Source of the DNA: Entophlyctis helioformis
Lineage: Eukaryota; Chytridiomycota; Chytridiomycetes; Chytridiales; Chytriomycetaceae
Reading direction: 5' to 3'
DNA length: 17,971 bases
Assembly (NCBI GenBank): GCA_025526915.1
Contig: JAHLKH010000350.1
Span: forward strand, 1-17,971
In this document: positions 8,041 to 17,971 of the stretch, piece after piece
How positions within the stretch are numbered: position 1 is the first letter of the stretch
Layout: every line of letters begins with the position of its first letter
The notes under the pieces: model-generated
What the model saw: only the letters and a program-made list of their open reading frames with translations
The model's database searches: none
What the model was told of the DNA's origin: nothing
Made by a program: the position numbers and the translations under genes

Positions 8041-9657
8041 ATGCGGGCTATACAGCGAGTGCGAGTGTCGGAAAGGCCGCTCTATGCGCTTGCTGTCGAC
8101 ACACGGCTCCCGCAGCAGCCAGATCTGGCGCATCAGGCCAGCCGGCTGAGGGTCGTCTGTGGTGGCGCGGACCATTCGCCGTCTGTGCTCGACTTTGGCA
8201 GGACTGCTGAAGCGCCAGGACAAGAGCCGAGCAGCAATGGCAGCAGCGGAGGCTATGCGATTACAGTCGTAGCGCCATCTCTCTTTTCCAAGACGACCGC
8301 CACGCACCGGGAATGGCTCACGCATGTTGCCTTCTTGCCCGATGGCCGCTTCGTGTCAGGTGCCATGGACGCTTCGCTGTGCCTGTGGTCTGTTGGCGAT
8401 TCGCGACGGACTGCACCATCTCTGGTATCTCTGGCATCTCCCGCTTCCCAACAGCAGCAGCAGCAGCAGCAGATTGGCAATCGTCGCTGCTCATCGCAGC
8501 CACATCAGCCGCATTTTGCATGCGTAACGGACACGAGCCACTTGGCACCCATCACCGCCATCGAGACTTCCGATGAGAGCCCATCGGCATTCACAGCTTC
8601 CCTTGATGGATCAGTGCGACTTTGGTCGCTTCCGTCGCCGACGCCCAACGGCCGGCTGCGCTTCAGCTCAGCAGCCGTCTTTGGATCGCCCTTTCAACCA
8701 GGCTCCATGCGATCGGCTGGCACTTCAGCCGCAGCATCTATTCTTGCCCTTGTGTCGCCATTCTCACGCTCTGCTGCGCTGCCGAGCCCTCTGCTGGTAT
8801 GCGCTACGCGCAATGGCGAGATCCTGCTCTATGACGCCAGATCTCCCTCGGCCCATCCGCTCGCCGGATCGCCTATCCGTGCGCACAGCGGACCCATCCA
8901 CAACATCTGCGCGGGGATCGTTGGATCGCCCCTGTCGCAGCATGCCATCATCACAGCGGGAACAACAGACGGCGCTCTCCGCGCATTCGACCCACGACTT
9001 CCACCCGAGCGTGGCAGACGCATCCTCAACATCATGAACGTCCACCCTTTTGGCGGGATTGTGGGATGCACGCCAATCGCCTCACGGCCGCAGTACATTT
9101 CGACTGTTGGTGGAGCGGACGGATCCGTGCGGATTGTTGATGTGAGGAACCATAGGATGCTAGTCTCTCCTGTGCCTGCTCGTCTCAATCGTCGTAAGCC
9201 TGCTGCCAAGCTCATCAATCGCACGCCAAGATCCCGGCACTCATTGTCGGCGCCTCCTGTCTCATCCTGCCAGCAAATGCCAAGGCTGCCACTCACCTCG
9301 CAGTCATGGCCGGATCTGTGTCCAGAGATTGGAGCTCCGGGATCCGTTGCATATGCGCTGATCTCAATGGCCGAATCCAGCATGCCGGGCATCTCGTCTC
9401 CGCTGGTGGCTGCAACGTGGGGCGATGGAAGCATATCCGTGCACGATGTGCTACGAATAGAGCAAGAGTGGACCCCGCACGCAACATTATCGCCGAATTC
9501 AGGAATGCCATCTGCATGGACGATGCAGCCGATAGACGGAGTCCAGAACGCATTGCGATGTCTGCTGCCTGATGCGCAAACGGGCCATGTGTTTGGTGCT
9601 GGAGATGACGGCCTTGTGTGTGCGATACCTGTGGAAAGTTTGTGCCAAAACGAATGA
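8041..9657 (+). CDS. WD40-repeat protein of unknown specific role
   Basis: This is a clean single-exon frame of 538 residues from ATG at 8041 (MRAIQRVRVSERPLYALAVD). The frame is open upstream to about 7891 but has no ATG there, so 8041 is the first possible start. Seven blade-like units can be seen at about residues 89-117 (HREWLTHVAFLPDGRFVSGA...SLCLW), 170-196 (AFTASLDGSVRLW), 252-268 (LVCATRNGEILLYDAR), 285-320 (IITAGTTDGALRAFDPR), 352-369 (YISTVGGADGSVRIVDVR), 455-470 (LVAATWGDGSISVHDV) and 516-532 (HVFGAGDDGLVCAIPV). That suffices for one seven-bladed propeller, a scaffold for protein complexes. Low-complexity inserts (an SQQQQQQQ run near residue 140, and a basic RLNRRKPAAKLINR segment) loop out between blades. 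No signal peptide, membrane segment or enzymatic domain is seen. I cannot assign an orthologue. It is divergent from TUP1 and converges with a LINE remnant. Confidence 0.88.
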   Translation: MRAIQRVRVSERPLYALAVDTRLPQQPDLAHQASRLRVVCGGADHSPSVLDFGRTAEAPGQEPSSNGSSGGYAITVVAPSLFSKTTATHREWLTHVAFLPDGRFVSGAMDASLCLWSVGDSRRTAPSLVSLASPASQQQQQQQQIGNRRCSSQPHQPHFACVTDTSHLAPITAIETSDESPSAFTASLDGSVRLWSLPSPTPNGRLRFSSAAVFGSPFQPGSMRSAGTSAAASILALVSPFSRSAALPSPLLVCATRNGEILLYDARSPSAHPLAGSPIRAHSGPIHNICAGIVGSPLSQHAIITAGTTDGALRAFDPRLPPERGRRILNIMNVHPFGGIVGCTPIASRPQYISTVGGADGSVRIVDVRNHRMLVSPVPARLNRRKPAAKLINRTPRSRHSLSAPPVSSCQQMPRLPLTSQSWPDLCPEIGAPGSVAYALISMAESSMPGISSPLVAATWGDGSISVHDVLRIEQEWTPHATLSPNSGMPSAWTMQPIDGVQNALRCLLPDAQTGHVFGAGDDGLVCAIPVESLCQNE

Positions 9658-9674
9658 ATAGGTGACTGATCTTG

Positions 9675-10300
9675 TCAAGAGGCCAACTGCCAACCAATAC
9701 CATCTCGTATCTGTGGATGTCCCACATTCTTGTGTGATGTAATGGCGCGTGCTGTTGCGAACCGTGCGTCCAAGCCACGCTGCCCGTGCGCTGTGCGGAT
9801 AGCCACGATCCGCTCCTCTGTGCACTCGAGCGCAAAGTGCGCAATCTCCAGCGTGCTTCCCAGATCCTCGCCGCACATGATGCAGCATGAACCGTCACCA
9901 AACGGGTGGGCTGGGTCGAGCAGGTTGGCGTTGATGGCGCGGCGAGCTGTGTAGATGCCGCCCACGCGTGCAAGCATCAGAAACCGTGCACCTTCCGAGC
10001 GTCGCGGGTCAAAGACCGGGACTTGTATGATGCTGGCTGTCTTGTGGCATCTGTAAAGCAGTGTAGATGGCGGCCGTGTCGCACTTGCTGGCAGACTTGA
10101 GCGTGACAGCCAGGCCGTATGCCTTGAGGCGGGGCTTGCTGTCCCCGGTCGCCGTCGGGCAGACGGGGCGTGGCCATGTACCGGTTGTAGAGTTGGATCG
10201 AGCGGCGTGCGTTGAATGTCGCAGACCTGTTGCTGGCTTTGCAGGGCAGAGCAGGCCAAGTGCGTCGGATGCCGCAGATCTGTTGCTGAACAGGGAGCAA
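9675..10300 (-). mobile_element. LINE 3' fragment encoding the C-terminal zinc knuckle
   Basis: On the minus strand a frame ending at 9675 encodes SEGARFLMLARVGGIYTARR, AINANLLDPAHPFGDG, then the knuckle CIMCGEDLGSTLEIAHFALEC (C-x2-C-x11-H-x4-C, about 9821-9886). This is the arrangement found after the RT domain in many LINE ORF2 proteins. Upstream, in another frame, GDSKPRLKAYGLAVTLKSAS reads into it, so a frame change is needed near 10060-10080. No RT motifs, 3' poly-A tail or target-site duplication is visible, so it is a truncated remnant. Its stop lies 17 bases past the stop of the convergent WD40 gene, so that gene's 3' end probably lies within LINE-derived DNA. Whether it belongs to the same family as the fragment at 345-900 cannot be told, because they cover different regions. 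Confidence 0.72.
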
Positions 10301-10780
10301 GTGCTCAACTGCAGCTCTCACAGTTCCCAGCTGAACCCTGGTTGCTTCGTGGCGTGCCGAAGTGGGATTATCATGAAGCAGATCGGGTCATACTGCGAGT
10401 CCCGCTCAGACACTGGTCATGCTCGCTGTCTGTTTGGCGATGCTGCTTGCTTGGCACCGGCGACTGAAGAGCAACGGAGCATGAAAGGTCGGTTATCGAG
10501 TGGCACAGAGACGGACGGCTTTGGCAGTCTTGACAGGGGTTGCCTTGTGGGTTGAGTTAAAGAGCAGCATATGGCTTGTACGTTGAGACAACAGGCGAGA
10601 TGGACCGTACAGGGCAGAGCGTGCCGGACACTGTTGACTTTAAGCCATTATGTCAAGACGACGGGCCACCCGATCGCGACGTGATCGTATTGATCGAATG
10701 ATCAGGAGCAAGATCAAGCGACCGTCTTTGTCAGCTGTTGTTGCTGCATAAACACGCGCCGTTCTTCAAGCTGTTAGGCC
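10301..10780. other. Intergenic stretch, nothing recognised
   Basis: The short frames here show no motif. It may include more eroded LINE sequence on the left. Confidence 0.4.
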
Positions 10781-12004
10781 CGGTTGATCGATCAATCGAG
10801 ACACGCGCGTCAGGCACGACACTCCGCCCCGATGAGACCGACCAACGCCCAGCAGCGCCACTTCCGTCGCAGCCACCGAGCCAAGCCAACCGTTCAAGTG
10901 GCCAGTTGGTTGCCCGCACCGCTCACCTCTGCGGTTGTTTGCCTGGCTTTGCCTCTGAGGCTTCTTTTGACACTGCCCTGTCTTTGGTCCTGGCCGAGTA
11001 CTTGGCTGAACACTTTACTTGGAGCAGACGCCAGCGAAGCCGTTCAAGCCGCACGAAGAGCACCAACAGCGGGTGGCGCAAGAACCGCGACAGGGCAACA
11101 ACAGCAACGACAGCAACGACAGCAACGACTTGAAGCGCTGCCAACCCGCCTGCAGCCCGCCTGCAACCAGTCTACAACCAGCGCTGAGCGTCAGCAGCAG
11201 CACTGCGACGGGCATCCGGTATCAAGCAAATCCAATCTGCCGCCGCCTCAGCCGCAGCCCCCGCCAGCGGCCTCCGCCAACAGCCAACAACACGCAAACA
11301 ACGCACCCAGCGAACCAAGCGAGACCGACCCTTGACCAAGCCGGCCGGCAGGACCATAACCAGTCGGAATCGAAGCGCTCGTCTCGAGATCAAACACATC
11401 GATTGCCAGCAGACGCCAGCAGCCGAGAGAGAAAGATTCGCCGACGGCCCCCCCACTGCCAGCAGCCAGCCCTGTGCACTCGACGGCCTTTGACTCGACG
11501 TTGCTCGACCGCGAACAAGACCCCCACGCCGCACGGCTCGCTGTGTGTTTGCACACCTGCACGCCTGCACGCCTACACGTCTCGCTCTCATCTGCCGCAT
11601 CTGCCGCATCTGCCGGCCCAGCCGACCGCCTGCTGGCTCTTCTTTCCCCCGCCGAGCCGAGCACGCTGCTTGACGACACAACGCCAACTGCTGCCTTTCG
11701 TTTGAGCGGCGCAATCACCACCAAGCGAGCGACAGCATACCAAGGTGCGTTCGGTTTGTGCGCTGCTGGTGCCCCCTGCCCCCTGTCCTACCGCCCCAGT
11801 GGCCGGACTCTGTCTGCGTCTTCACCATCACCATCACCGCCAGTGCCACCACCACCACCACAACAACCACCACCGCAGTCGGCCCTCTCTGTCACTGCCT
11901 GCGCCGTTGCCAGCGTTGATGCTCGACTGTCCATGTGTTGTCGGTGCAGATTGGTCAAGCAGCCACATCCACCCTTACCTCCTTCCTTTGAAAGAGAGAG
12001 CATC

Positions 12005-12020
12005 TGTGTGTGTGTGTGTG
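12005..12020. repeat. (TG)8 dinucleotide repeat
   Basis: Eight perfect TG units lie in the leader region. Confidence 0.9.
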
Positions 12021-12496
12021 CACTGTGCATCGAGAGCTGACTGTCCGCACCCTCAACCAAAACGCAGACCCCCGCCAGCCTGGCCACAGCAGAACAGCCC
12101 CCGACCACACCCGCCCAAGTGCAGCCCCGACCCCCAACGCCAGCACAACCAAAAGACACCAGATCACCCTTGGTCATCACCTGCTTGCCGCCGCCATTTT
12201 CTTCCGACTTCCGCTTGCTCTCCAGCTTCTCGGACCAAACAACAAGCTGCCGTCTCTGTTTCGATCGATCGTTGACTCATCGGCCAGTCCCCCAATACTA
12301 TTCACTCGGATTCGCTCGCTCTGCACCTGCCGACCACTGCACCACATCGCCAGGCAGCCAGCGCCATCTGTCAACCCATCCAAGTCGTTTGTGGTGCGTG
12401 CTGCAAACGCGCCAATCTCCCACATGGATGCGTCATCTCAACTAACCGCTTCTCTTGACGCCTGCAATGACCGATATCTGCTGGATCAGGATCCCG

Positions 12497-12526
12497 CTTG
12501 TGCTTGTACTTGTACTTGTACTTGTG
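12497..12526. repeat. CTTGTR hexamer repeat, five units
   Basis: Units are CTTGTG, three of CTTGTA, then CTTGTG, in direct tandem just before the presumed start of the zinc-finger gene. Confidence 0.85.
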
Positions 12527-12596
12527 CTAGCGCTTCTGGTTCTGCTTCTGTTGCCTGCTTGCCGTTTGCATCAGCAGCACTGCAGCCCGGCTTTTG

Positions 12597-15379
12597 ATGG
12601 ATCAGACCAACCCGTCCCTTCAAGACAGCTGGCATAGCGGTCAACAACGGGGACAGGGTCAGCACGATGGCGATCAGCACGAGCATGACGATAAAGCGCC
12701 ACCGCAGCAGCCCGATGGACATGCACCGGAACAGCAGAAACAACATGAACAACAGCAACAAGGCAGTCGACTGGATGTACCGCATGGCCAAAAGGAGGAC
12801 AGTGAATCAATCACTCCGACGCAACACTCTCCACATCCTAGCCGCGACTCAGGGACAGCTGCTCTTGACGACAACCTTGAGGGCAGACCGACTCCAGCAA
12901 CGCAGCCGACTGAGCATAGCAGCGGGTCTGTGGCAGCTACGGCACCAATTCAGGCATCCACACTGGTCTTGCAGCCTGCTGGCCCACCGGCTCGTCAGCA
13001 GCTGCCGCGGAGCGATCAAGTCCTCTCGTCTCGCTTGCTGCTCTCGTGGATCTTTGGTTCACCTGAGGCTCCGTCCAGCCGCTCGGCTCAAACTGGACCC
13101 GTGTCTCAGGCACCGGTATCGGATGCTGCTCGCAATGCCACCGCGTCAAGCAAGCGGTTGTTTAGTGTCGGGGCTCCTGCTTCCAACGCTGCTGCCTCGG
13201 CGGGACAGTCAGCGTCTGTCCAACCTTCTGTCCCGTCCATGCCACGCCCTGAGCTCGATGCTGCTCACCGTGTCGACCTTGGGAGGCTTTCCCGCCCCAC
13301 ATCTGGCTTGTCATTTCGCGGAGCCATGCCGGGGTTCCAGACGTCGCCTCCGTCGTCAGCCCAGCACCTTGATCGGTCCCTTGTTCTGGCGCCGGGTGAT
13401 GCGAGTGATGCGAGTGATGCGCACAAGCCTCCCCAGGTACGTTGGCAAAGCATCGCCTTGCCAGACTGTCTCTCGCTCTCTCTCTCCCCCTCAGTACCCA
13501 TTCCCGCCACCGGGTCCGCCATACGCGGGCATTGCCGCCACCTGCAGCCACAGTCGGCGTGCTGTCGGCGCGCTCGCCCGTTGTGGCACTCGGCTCCGAA
13601 TGACTCGTGCTTGCGCCGTCTGCACCAAAAAGACGCGTCACTGTGCCACCTCAGAACCAACTGACCCAACAAACCAATTCTCGCTTTCCCCCTCTCCTGC
13701 TTGCGCTGGCGTCGGCCTGGCCACCGTCCCTGCTGCCCCTCGCCATGTCGCCGCCGACGCCGCCCCTGCCGCCGTCTGCCCCGCTGGATCCCCACGGCCC
13801 GCCTCTTGTCCTGGCGCAGGCCGAGGCTCTTCACCAGCAGTCTTCGAGCCACCACCGCGCTCACTCTCACGGCCAGTATGTCCACACCGACCATGACTAC
13901 AGCCACGCCCATGACTACGGCCACGGCCACGGCCACGACCGGCAGCCACCACAGCAGCACTTTGACAGCAACACGCAAAACTCGCAGCCCAACTACGTCG
14001 GCCAGCAAGCACACCGCTCTTCAGGCGACTCATCGCAGGCGCATCAACCACCACCGCCGTATCCCCAGTATCCGCAGTATCCGCAGCACCCGCCGTATCC
14101 ACACGACCAGCACTCGCACCAGCGCCACCAGCAGCAGCCGAATCGCCACCAGCAGACACTCGAGCATTCTAATTTGCAGCCAGCGCCTCGTCTGCAGCCC
14201 CAGCGACCCAGTGAGCCGACACAGCCTCCGACCCGCCCGCCGTCTGCCTCGGACGGTTCCCAGACTCGACGCCTGGAGCTTGGATACGGGTATGCCCCAG
14301 TGCGCGACTCCGACCCTGCCGCCGCTCCTGCCGCTGCCGCTACCCCTGTGTCCTCGCACTCGCACTCGCACCCGCACCCGCACGGCCCACTCCAGGCAGC
14401 ACCATACGCTGGCCAAGCCATGTATGCATCTGCCATGCCCGCGATGCCGTCTGTACCCGCTGTCCCCGCTGTCCCCGCGACTCGCGACTCAGATCCCCAC
14501 CACGCCGCCTTGCCATTTTCGACAGACCGGCCGGAGCAAGCCCCGCCACGTTGCTATCCAGCGTCACCAAACCTCCCCCGCCCCCCACCAACAGCAACAG
14601 CAACAGCAACACCACCACCCCCACCACTCGTCGCAGGGCTGGACGCCTGCTCAGACAAACCCGCTGGCCTCCCGGCAGCCTTTCTCGACGACGTCTGCGG
14701 CCGTCATGGAACAGCCACCCGCACCGCAAGCGCCGTATCCGCAACACCACGCAGCGGGCTCTGCCTACCCGCCCCCCTCTGCCGGCTGCTCATGCGCCCA
14801 CTGACGTTCAACGGCAGGTCCCATGGCACAGCCAAGCATCATTTGAGCCGCCGCCGTCTGGCGCTGCTGCCGGCGCGTCGGAGCAAGCCCCGCTATCTCG
14901 GCCATCGAGCCCTCCCGCCCTGACGCGTTGGCCGCATGGGCCGACTCCCCAGCGGCAAGCCGACCCAGTAGCGCCGTCGCCACGGCCCAGATACCCGCCT
15001 CTGGCTCGGCCATGGCACAGCCGTTGTCTGTGAGCGCCGCCCCCAGCAGCAGCAGCAGCACCAGCAGCAGCGTCGGCACTGGCACCGGCACCGCCATCAT
15101 GGCTACCACCACCAGCACCATGACCACGACCACCAACACCAACACCAGCAGCATCCATCGACAGCCGCCTCTCGTCTGGCTCGACGCGGCGCCGGGCGAG
15201 CCACGGCGCTTTGCTGCCCAGACTGCGGCGCCTGGTCTCGGGCCTCCTACTGGGCCGCATGCCTCTGGCCGTCATACCAGAATCCCTCGGGCCGCACACC
15301 GACGCCAGGTACTACCCGTATCCACCGCCCATCCAGCAGGAGCAACGGCAGCACCAGCAGCATTACTATGGCCAGCCGT

Positions 15380-15428
<49 letters not shown>

Positions 15429-17971
15429 TGCCCAGTCGTACTACCCCCACGCCGGCCAGCCCCACTACTCTGACCAGTATCCCGGCCAGCCGCAATACCC
15501 GAATCACGAGTACTACCGCCAGCAGCAGCCTTTCAACCCGCAGATGTACCCGTATTCGCAGTACGCCAAGACCCACGCCGACTACCTGCCAGCTGCCTCT
15601 CGGCACGATGGCGCGACTTTGGGCGATCCGTCCATGGCCCCTCCTTCCGTCGTCGTGTCGCGGCCGCCCAGTCGGCAGCACTTCCATGTCCGGCAGAGCA
15701 TGCCAAACACAGGCAGCCAGCCTGACCTGTATCTACGATCCGGCTCTGCTTCTGCGTCTGCTTCTGCGTCTGCTTCCACTGTGCATCGCTCAAACTCAGG
15801 TATGCCTCCTGCTGGCCATGCTTCATTGTGCCTGCTTGGATGCAACAGATTGCCCTCCAAGGCTATCCAGCCATCACCCCAGTAGCATTGACACGAAGAC
15901 GCCCATGCCTTAGATTCAAGTGCTTATGGACGCCTTCGCAACCATCCAGACTCGCGTGCCAGCAACGTGGCCATCTACAGTCCATCCTCGTTCGTCCGTG
16001 GCTCTGTCGACCTACGACTCTTCCGTGCTGGCCCCGTCTTCCGCGGCTGCTTCTGCCGTATCGCTGACAAGCTCATCCGAGCGATCATGCAGGCAGCACA
16101 GATACCCTTGGCAAGCGGCAACGGTCTCCGACACTGCCCAACCATGAGCTGGCAATCTCGCCGAGCGACCAAGGCTTCCATACCAAACGTGCTCGCCGAT
16201 TCGCTGGGCGAGCGATACAACAACAGCCATGATTCAAGCGTTGCATCCGCGTCTGTGTCTGGCGTCTGATCTGTCATATGCATCAAGGCAGACCGGTGCT
16301 GCACAGCAACCACACCAGCTGCATCATCAACCCACACCCCACTCCGGACCACCGCTCTCTGATCCCCAACCGACTAATCTTCACGGCCGTGACATGGGCT
16401 ATAATTACGAGGCTGCCCAACTGCAGCCGCCTCATCTGTATCAACAACCGCCGCATCCGAGTCAGCCGTATCCCCAACACACGTCGTATGATACGCAAGC
16501 TTCTTATCAGCAGTACGCGTACAATCCATCAGCACAGCCGCAGCCATACCAAGCATTGCAGCACCAGCACCAGCACCAGCAACCGCACCAGCACCAGCAA
16601 CAGCACCAGCAACAGCAACACTACCCGCATTACCAGTCTCTGCATTATGGATATCCTGCGTACGGCTACCAGTACAATTACCAGACGGCCTATGCACACG
16701 CACCGCAAGCTCCGCCGCTGCAATCCTCTGGATATCCTTCCCATAATGCACAAGACCGCTTGGTTGGCCCTGCCGATTCTGAGCTGATGGATGAGAGCAT
16801 CGCAGTATCTGTGCTGAACGACTCCCAAAGAAGAGCGTACTCGTCGCATCATCCATATGCTGATGGCATCCATACCCACAGCAGGCGTGCCCACATCATA
16901 TGACCGCCAAGCAGCGTCTGGCTTGTCTGCTGCGTCTGGCGTGTCTGCTGTGCCTGCCTCGTCTGGATCAGGTGCCTATGACTCAATGCCATCGGCCGCC
17001 TACTCCAATGCACCGCATGCCGTACGTATCTGTGGGCATGGAGAGCGCCTTTTGTGTTGCATGCGGCCCGCAAGGAGGCGGCTCACAACTGACACTCTTC
17101 TTTCGAACCATCTGAACGTGTCTGCTACCAACAGGCACATTCCAGTCGTATGAGCGAGCATCGCCCACACTGTCGTCATATCCCAACACGTCCAAACCAC
17201 ATCCTCGGCTGCAAAACACTGCCCCTTCATCACCCGTGCATGGCGTCTATGGCACCAGTGTGCATGACGTTGGCGGTGTCACCTACACGACTGCGTCCGC
17301 AGGCACACACACGTCCGCAACAGGCATCCCAAGGCCAGCCTCGAGATCCTCGTCTGCCGCAGGCGGCTCAGCATCAGCAGGCGGTAGCAGCGCAACGTCG
17401 GGCCATCTTACGACGCCGACGCAAGCCAACCCGCTGTCCTCGGCCCCCGTGTCGCGGCCGTTCAAGTGTCCGTACTACGAGTGCCACAAGACGTACAAGA
17501 ACCCAAACGGCCTCAAGTACCATCTCATCTACTTCCATGGTGAGTTGCCGGCGTCGAGTGGCGGCGTGCCCGCAAGCATGCCTCGCAGCACGAGCACGGC
17601 CAGCGGTGGCTTCGCCAGTCCTATTCCAACACGCGATGCTCATAGCGGAAGCACGGCTCCAAGTTCCGGTGGTGGGCATCATCATCATCAGCCAACTGCT
17701 GCTTCGTCGTCTGCCGACGTGTCGGTATCGACTGCGTCTGGAGCACAGCTGGGTGCGCACCATCGCAGCAGCCACGGCAGAACGTCGTCGTCTGTTCCAC
17801 CAGAGGGCCGTGCAGGAGGAGCTGGCTCGAACTCGGCATTGGGCAGCACTGATGCGCAGGATGGCAGTGCAGAGCTCCCTCAAGTCGATCGGTGTCGCCT
17901 TCACACGACATGCTGACGCCGACCACGTCCTCTGCTGCGACCGCGCCGCCTGCGACTCAAGTGCCGCGCTT
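12597..17971 (+). CDS. Sfp1-like C2H2 zinc-finger transcription factor, very H/Q/P-rich, incomplete at the right edge
   Basis: The key evidence is a finger at 17467-17538, CPYYECHKTYKNPNGLKYH then LIYFH (C-x4-C-x12-H-x4-H). The KTYKN.NGLKYH core is typical of fungal Sfp1 and the related JAZF1 family, nuclear regulators that in yeast control ribosomal and growth genes. Upstream is a long low-complexity region, probably for activation and protein contacts. The first exon is proposed at 12597-13436 (MDQTNPSLQDSWHSGQQ) and is followed by introns 13437-13494, 15800-15913 and 17022-17145. Blocks include HGHGHGHDRQ, YPQYPQYPQHPPYP, a 15-residue poly-Q, SASASASAS, and HQHQHQQPHQHQQQ. After the finger comes an S/G-rich tail, then, after one frame change near 17870, RSVSPSHDMLTPTTSSA running off the window. 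Many frame changes are needed between about 13550 and 16270, so the middle of the protein is uncertain. The start is also uncertain. A second finger, common in this family, is not seen here. Confidence 0.75.
13437..13494 (+). other. Intron of the zinc-finger gene (58 bp)
   Basis: The donor is CAG|GTACGT, and a CT-rich tract ends in CCCTCAG. Phase 0 splicing joins AHKPPQ to YPFPPPGPPYAG. Confidence 0.75.
15382..15426. repeat. (CAG)15 trinucleotide repeat encoding poly-glutamine
   Basis: Fifteen uninterrupted CAG codons lie in the Q/Y/P-rich part of the zinc-finger protein, preceded by HYYGQPY and followed by YAQSYY. Confidence 0.95.
15800..15913 (+). other. Intron of the zinc-finger gene (114 bp)
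   Basis: The donor is TCAG|GTATGC and the acceptor is GCCTTAG. Phase 1 splicing rebuilds an Asp codon and gives HRSNS-D-SSAYGRLRNHP, which reads on as coding sequence. Confidence 0.7.
16558..16620. repeat. CAC-CAG/CAA-CAG imperfect repeat encoding an H/Q tract
   Basis: Alternating His and Gln codons (HQHQHQQPHQHQQQHQQQQ) form an imperfect repeat inside the zinc-finger gene. Confidence 0.8.
17022..17145 (+). other. Intron of the zinc-finger gene (124 bp)
   Basis: The donor is GCC|GTACGT and the acceptor is CATTCCAG. Phase 0 splicing joins AAYSNAPHA to SYERASPTLSSYPN, in frame with the zinc finger. Confidence 0.72.

Larger units (their letters stand above)
10781..12596 (+). promoter_or_regulatory. 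Long C/A-rich upstream region or 5' leader of the zinc-finger gene
   Basis: Some 1.8 kb of low-complexity DNA precedes the first convincing coding frame. It contains CAGCAACGA repeats (11101-11127), GCATCTGCC repeats (about 11590-11620), CACC-rich tracts (about 11820-11880), a TG run (12005-12020) and CTTGTA repeats (12497-12526). Open frames are present in all phases but look compositional. AAG|GTGCGT at about 11742 could be a donor for a 5' leader intron. An ATG at 12424 (MDASSQLTASLDACNDR) is an alternative upstream start for the gene, but its frame ends before 12600. These readings are tentative. Confidence 0.4.

Noticed and set aside
345..10300. A single LINE element spanning both RT and zinc-knuckle fragments
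   Set aside because: The two pieces are on opposite strands, more than 8 kb apart, with host genes between them.
10784..12275. Several overlapping plus-strand frames upstream of the zinc-finger gene as separate genes
   Set aside because: They are proline/threonine/serine/alanine-rich in every phase, as expected from C-rich DNA, with no domain and no consistent frame.
12486..12791. Minus-strand frame rich in Leu, Phe and Val, resembling a membrane protein
   Set aside because: It is the antisense of a CAG/CAA-rich coding stretch, which always reads as Leu/Val; it has no other support.
15382..15426. Possible CRISPR-like array in repeat-rich regions
   Set aside because: The units are simple trinucleotide repeats in a coding frame with no spacers; the DNA is eukaryotic.
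15247..15687. Minus-strand frame with a leucine run
   Set aside because: Antisense of the (CAG)15 and neighbouring Q/Y-rich codons.

Overview
The window is GC-rich eukaryotic nuclear DNA, most likely from a fungus and quite possibly a chytrid (Rhizophydiales-like). Four things support this. A fungal TUP1 co-repressor gene is interrupted by short GT-AG introns with CTAAC/CTGAC-like branch points. A zinc finger carries the fungal Sfp1 signature (KTYKNPNGLKYH). There is a eukaryotic tRNA-His. There are also decayed ankyrin-repeat genes whose N-terminal style (HWDR...PAEI...IL..AGPLTRF) I associate with expanded chytrid families. The taxonomic call is inference.

Layout, left to right. Positions 1-2541 are a decayed accessory region: the N-terminal part of one ankyrin-family gene (minus, about 1-341), a LINE reverse-transcriptase fragment (plus, about 345-900), and a second ankyrin-repeat gene (minus, 1160-2541) broken by many frame changes. 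A tRNA-His(GTG) gene sits at 2979-3049 (plus). Positions 3218-7440 (minus) hold TUP1: glutamine/proline-rich N-terminus, Tup_N tetramerisation helix, seven WD40 blades, and an unusual proline/alanine-rich tail ending in an acidic segment. A WD40-repeat gene with a clean single-exon frame (8041-9657, plus) is divergent from TUP1 across a roughly 600-base shared upstream region. A LINE 3' fragment with the CCHC zinc knuckle (minus, 9675 to about 10300) lies 17 bases past its stop. A long, C-rich, repeat-laden stretch (about 10560-12596) leads into a large H/Q/P/Y-rich transcription-factor gene (about 12597 to beyond 17971, plus) with an Sfp1-type C2H2 finger at 17467-17538.

Functionally, the intact-looking genes point to transcriptional control. 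Tup1 is a general co-repressor recruited by DNA-binding proteins, and the Sfp1-like protein would be a DNA-binding regulator. No operon-like or defence system is visible.

The main caveat is that TUP1 and the zinc-finger gene both need several single-base frame corrections inside otherwise well-conserved coding sequence, while splice sites and protein motifs remain intact. This fits residual assembly indels better than gene death, but the sequence alone cannot settle it. The ankyrin and LINE remnants are more likely truly degenerate.
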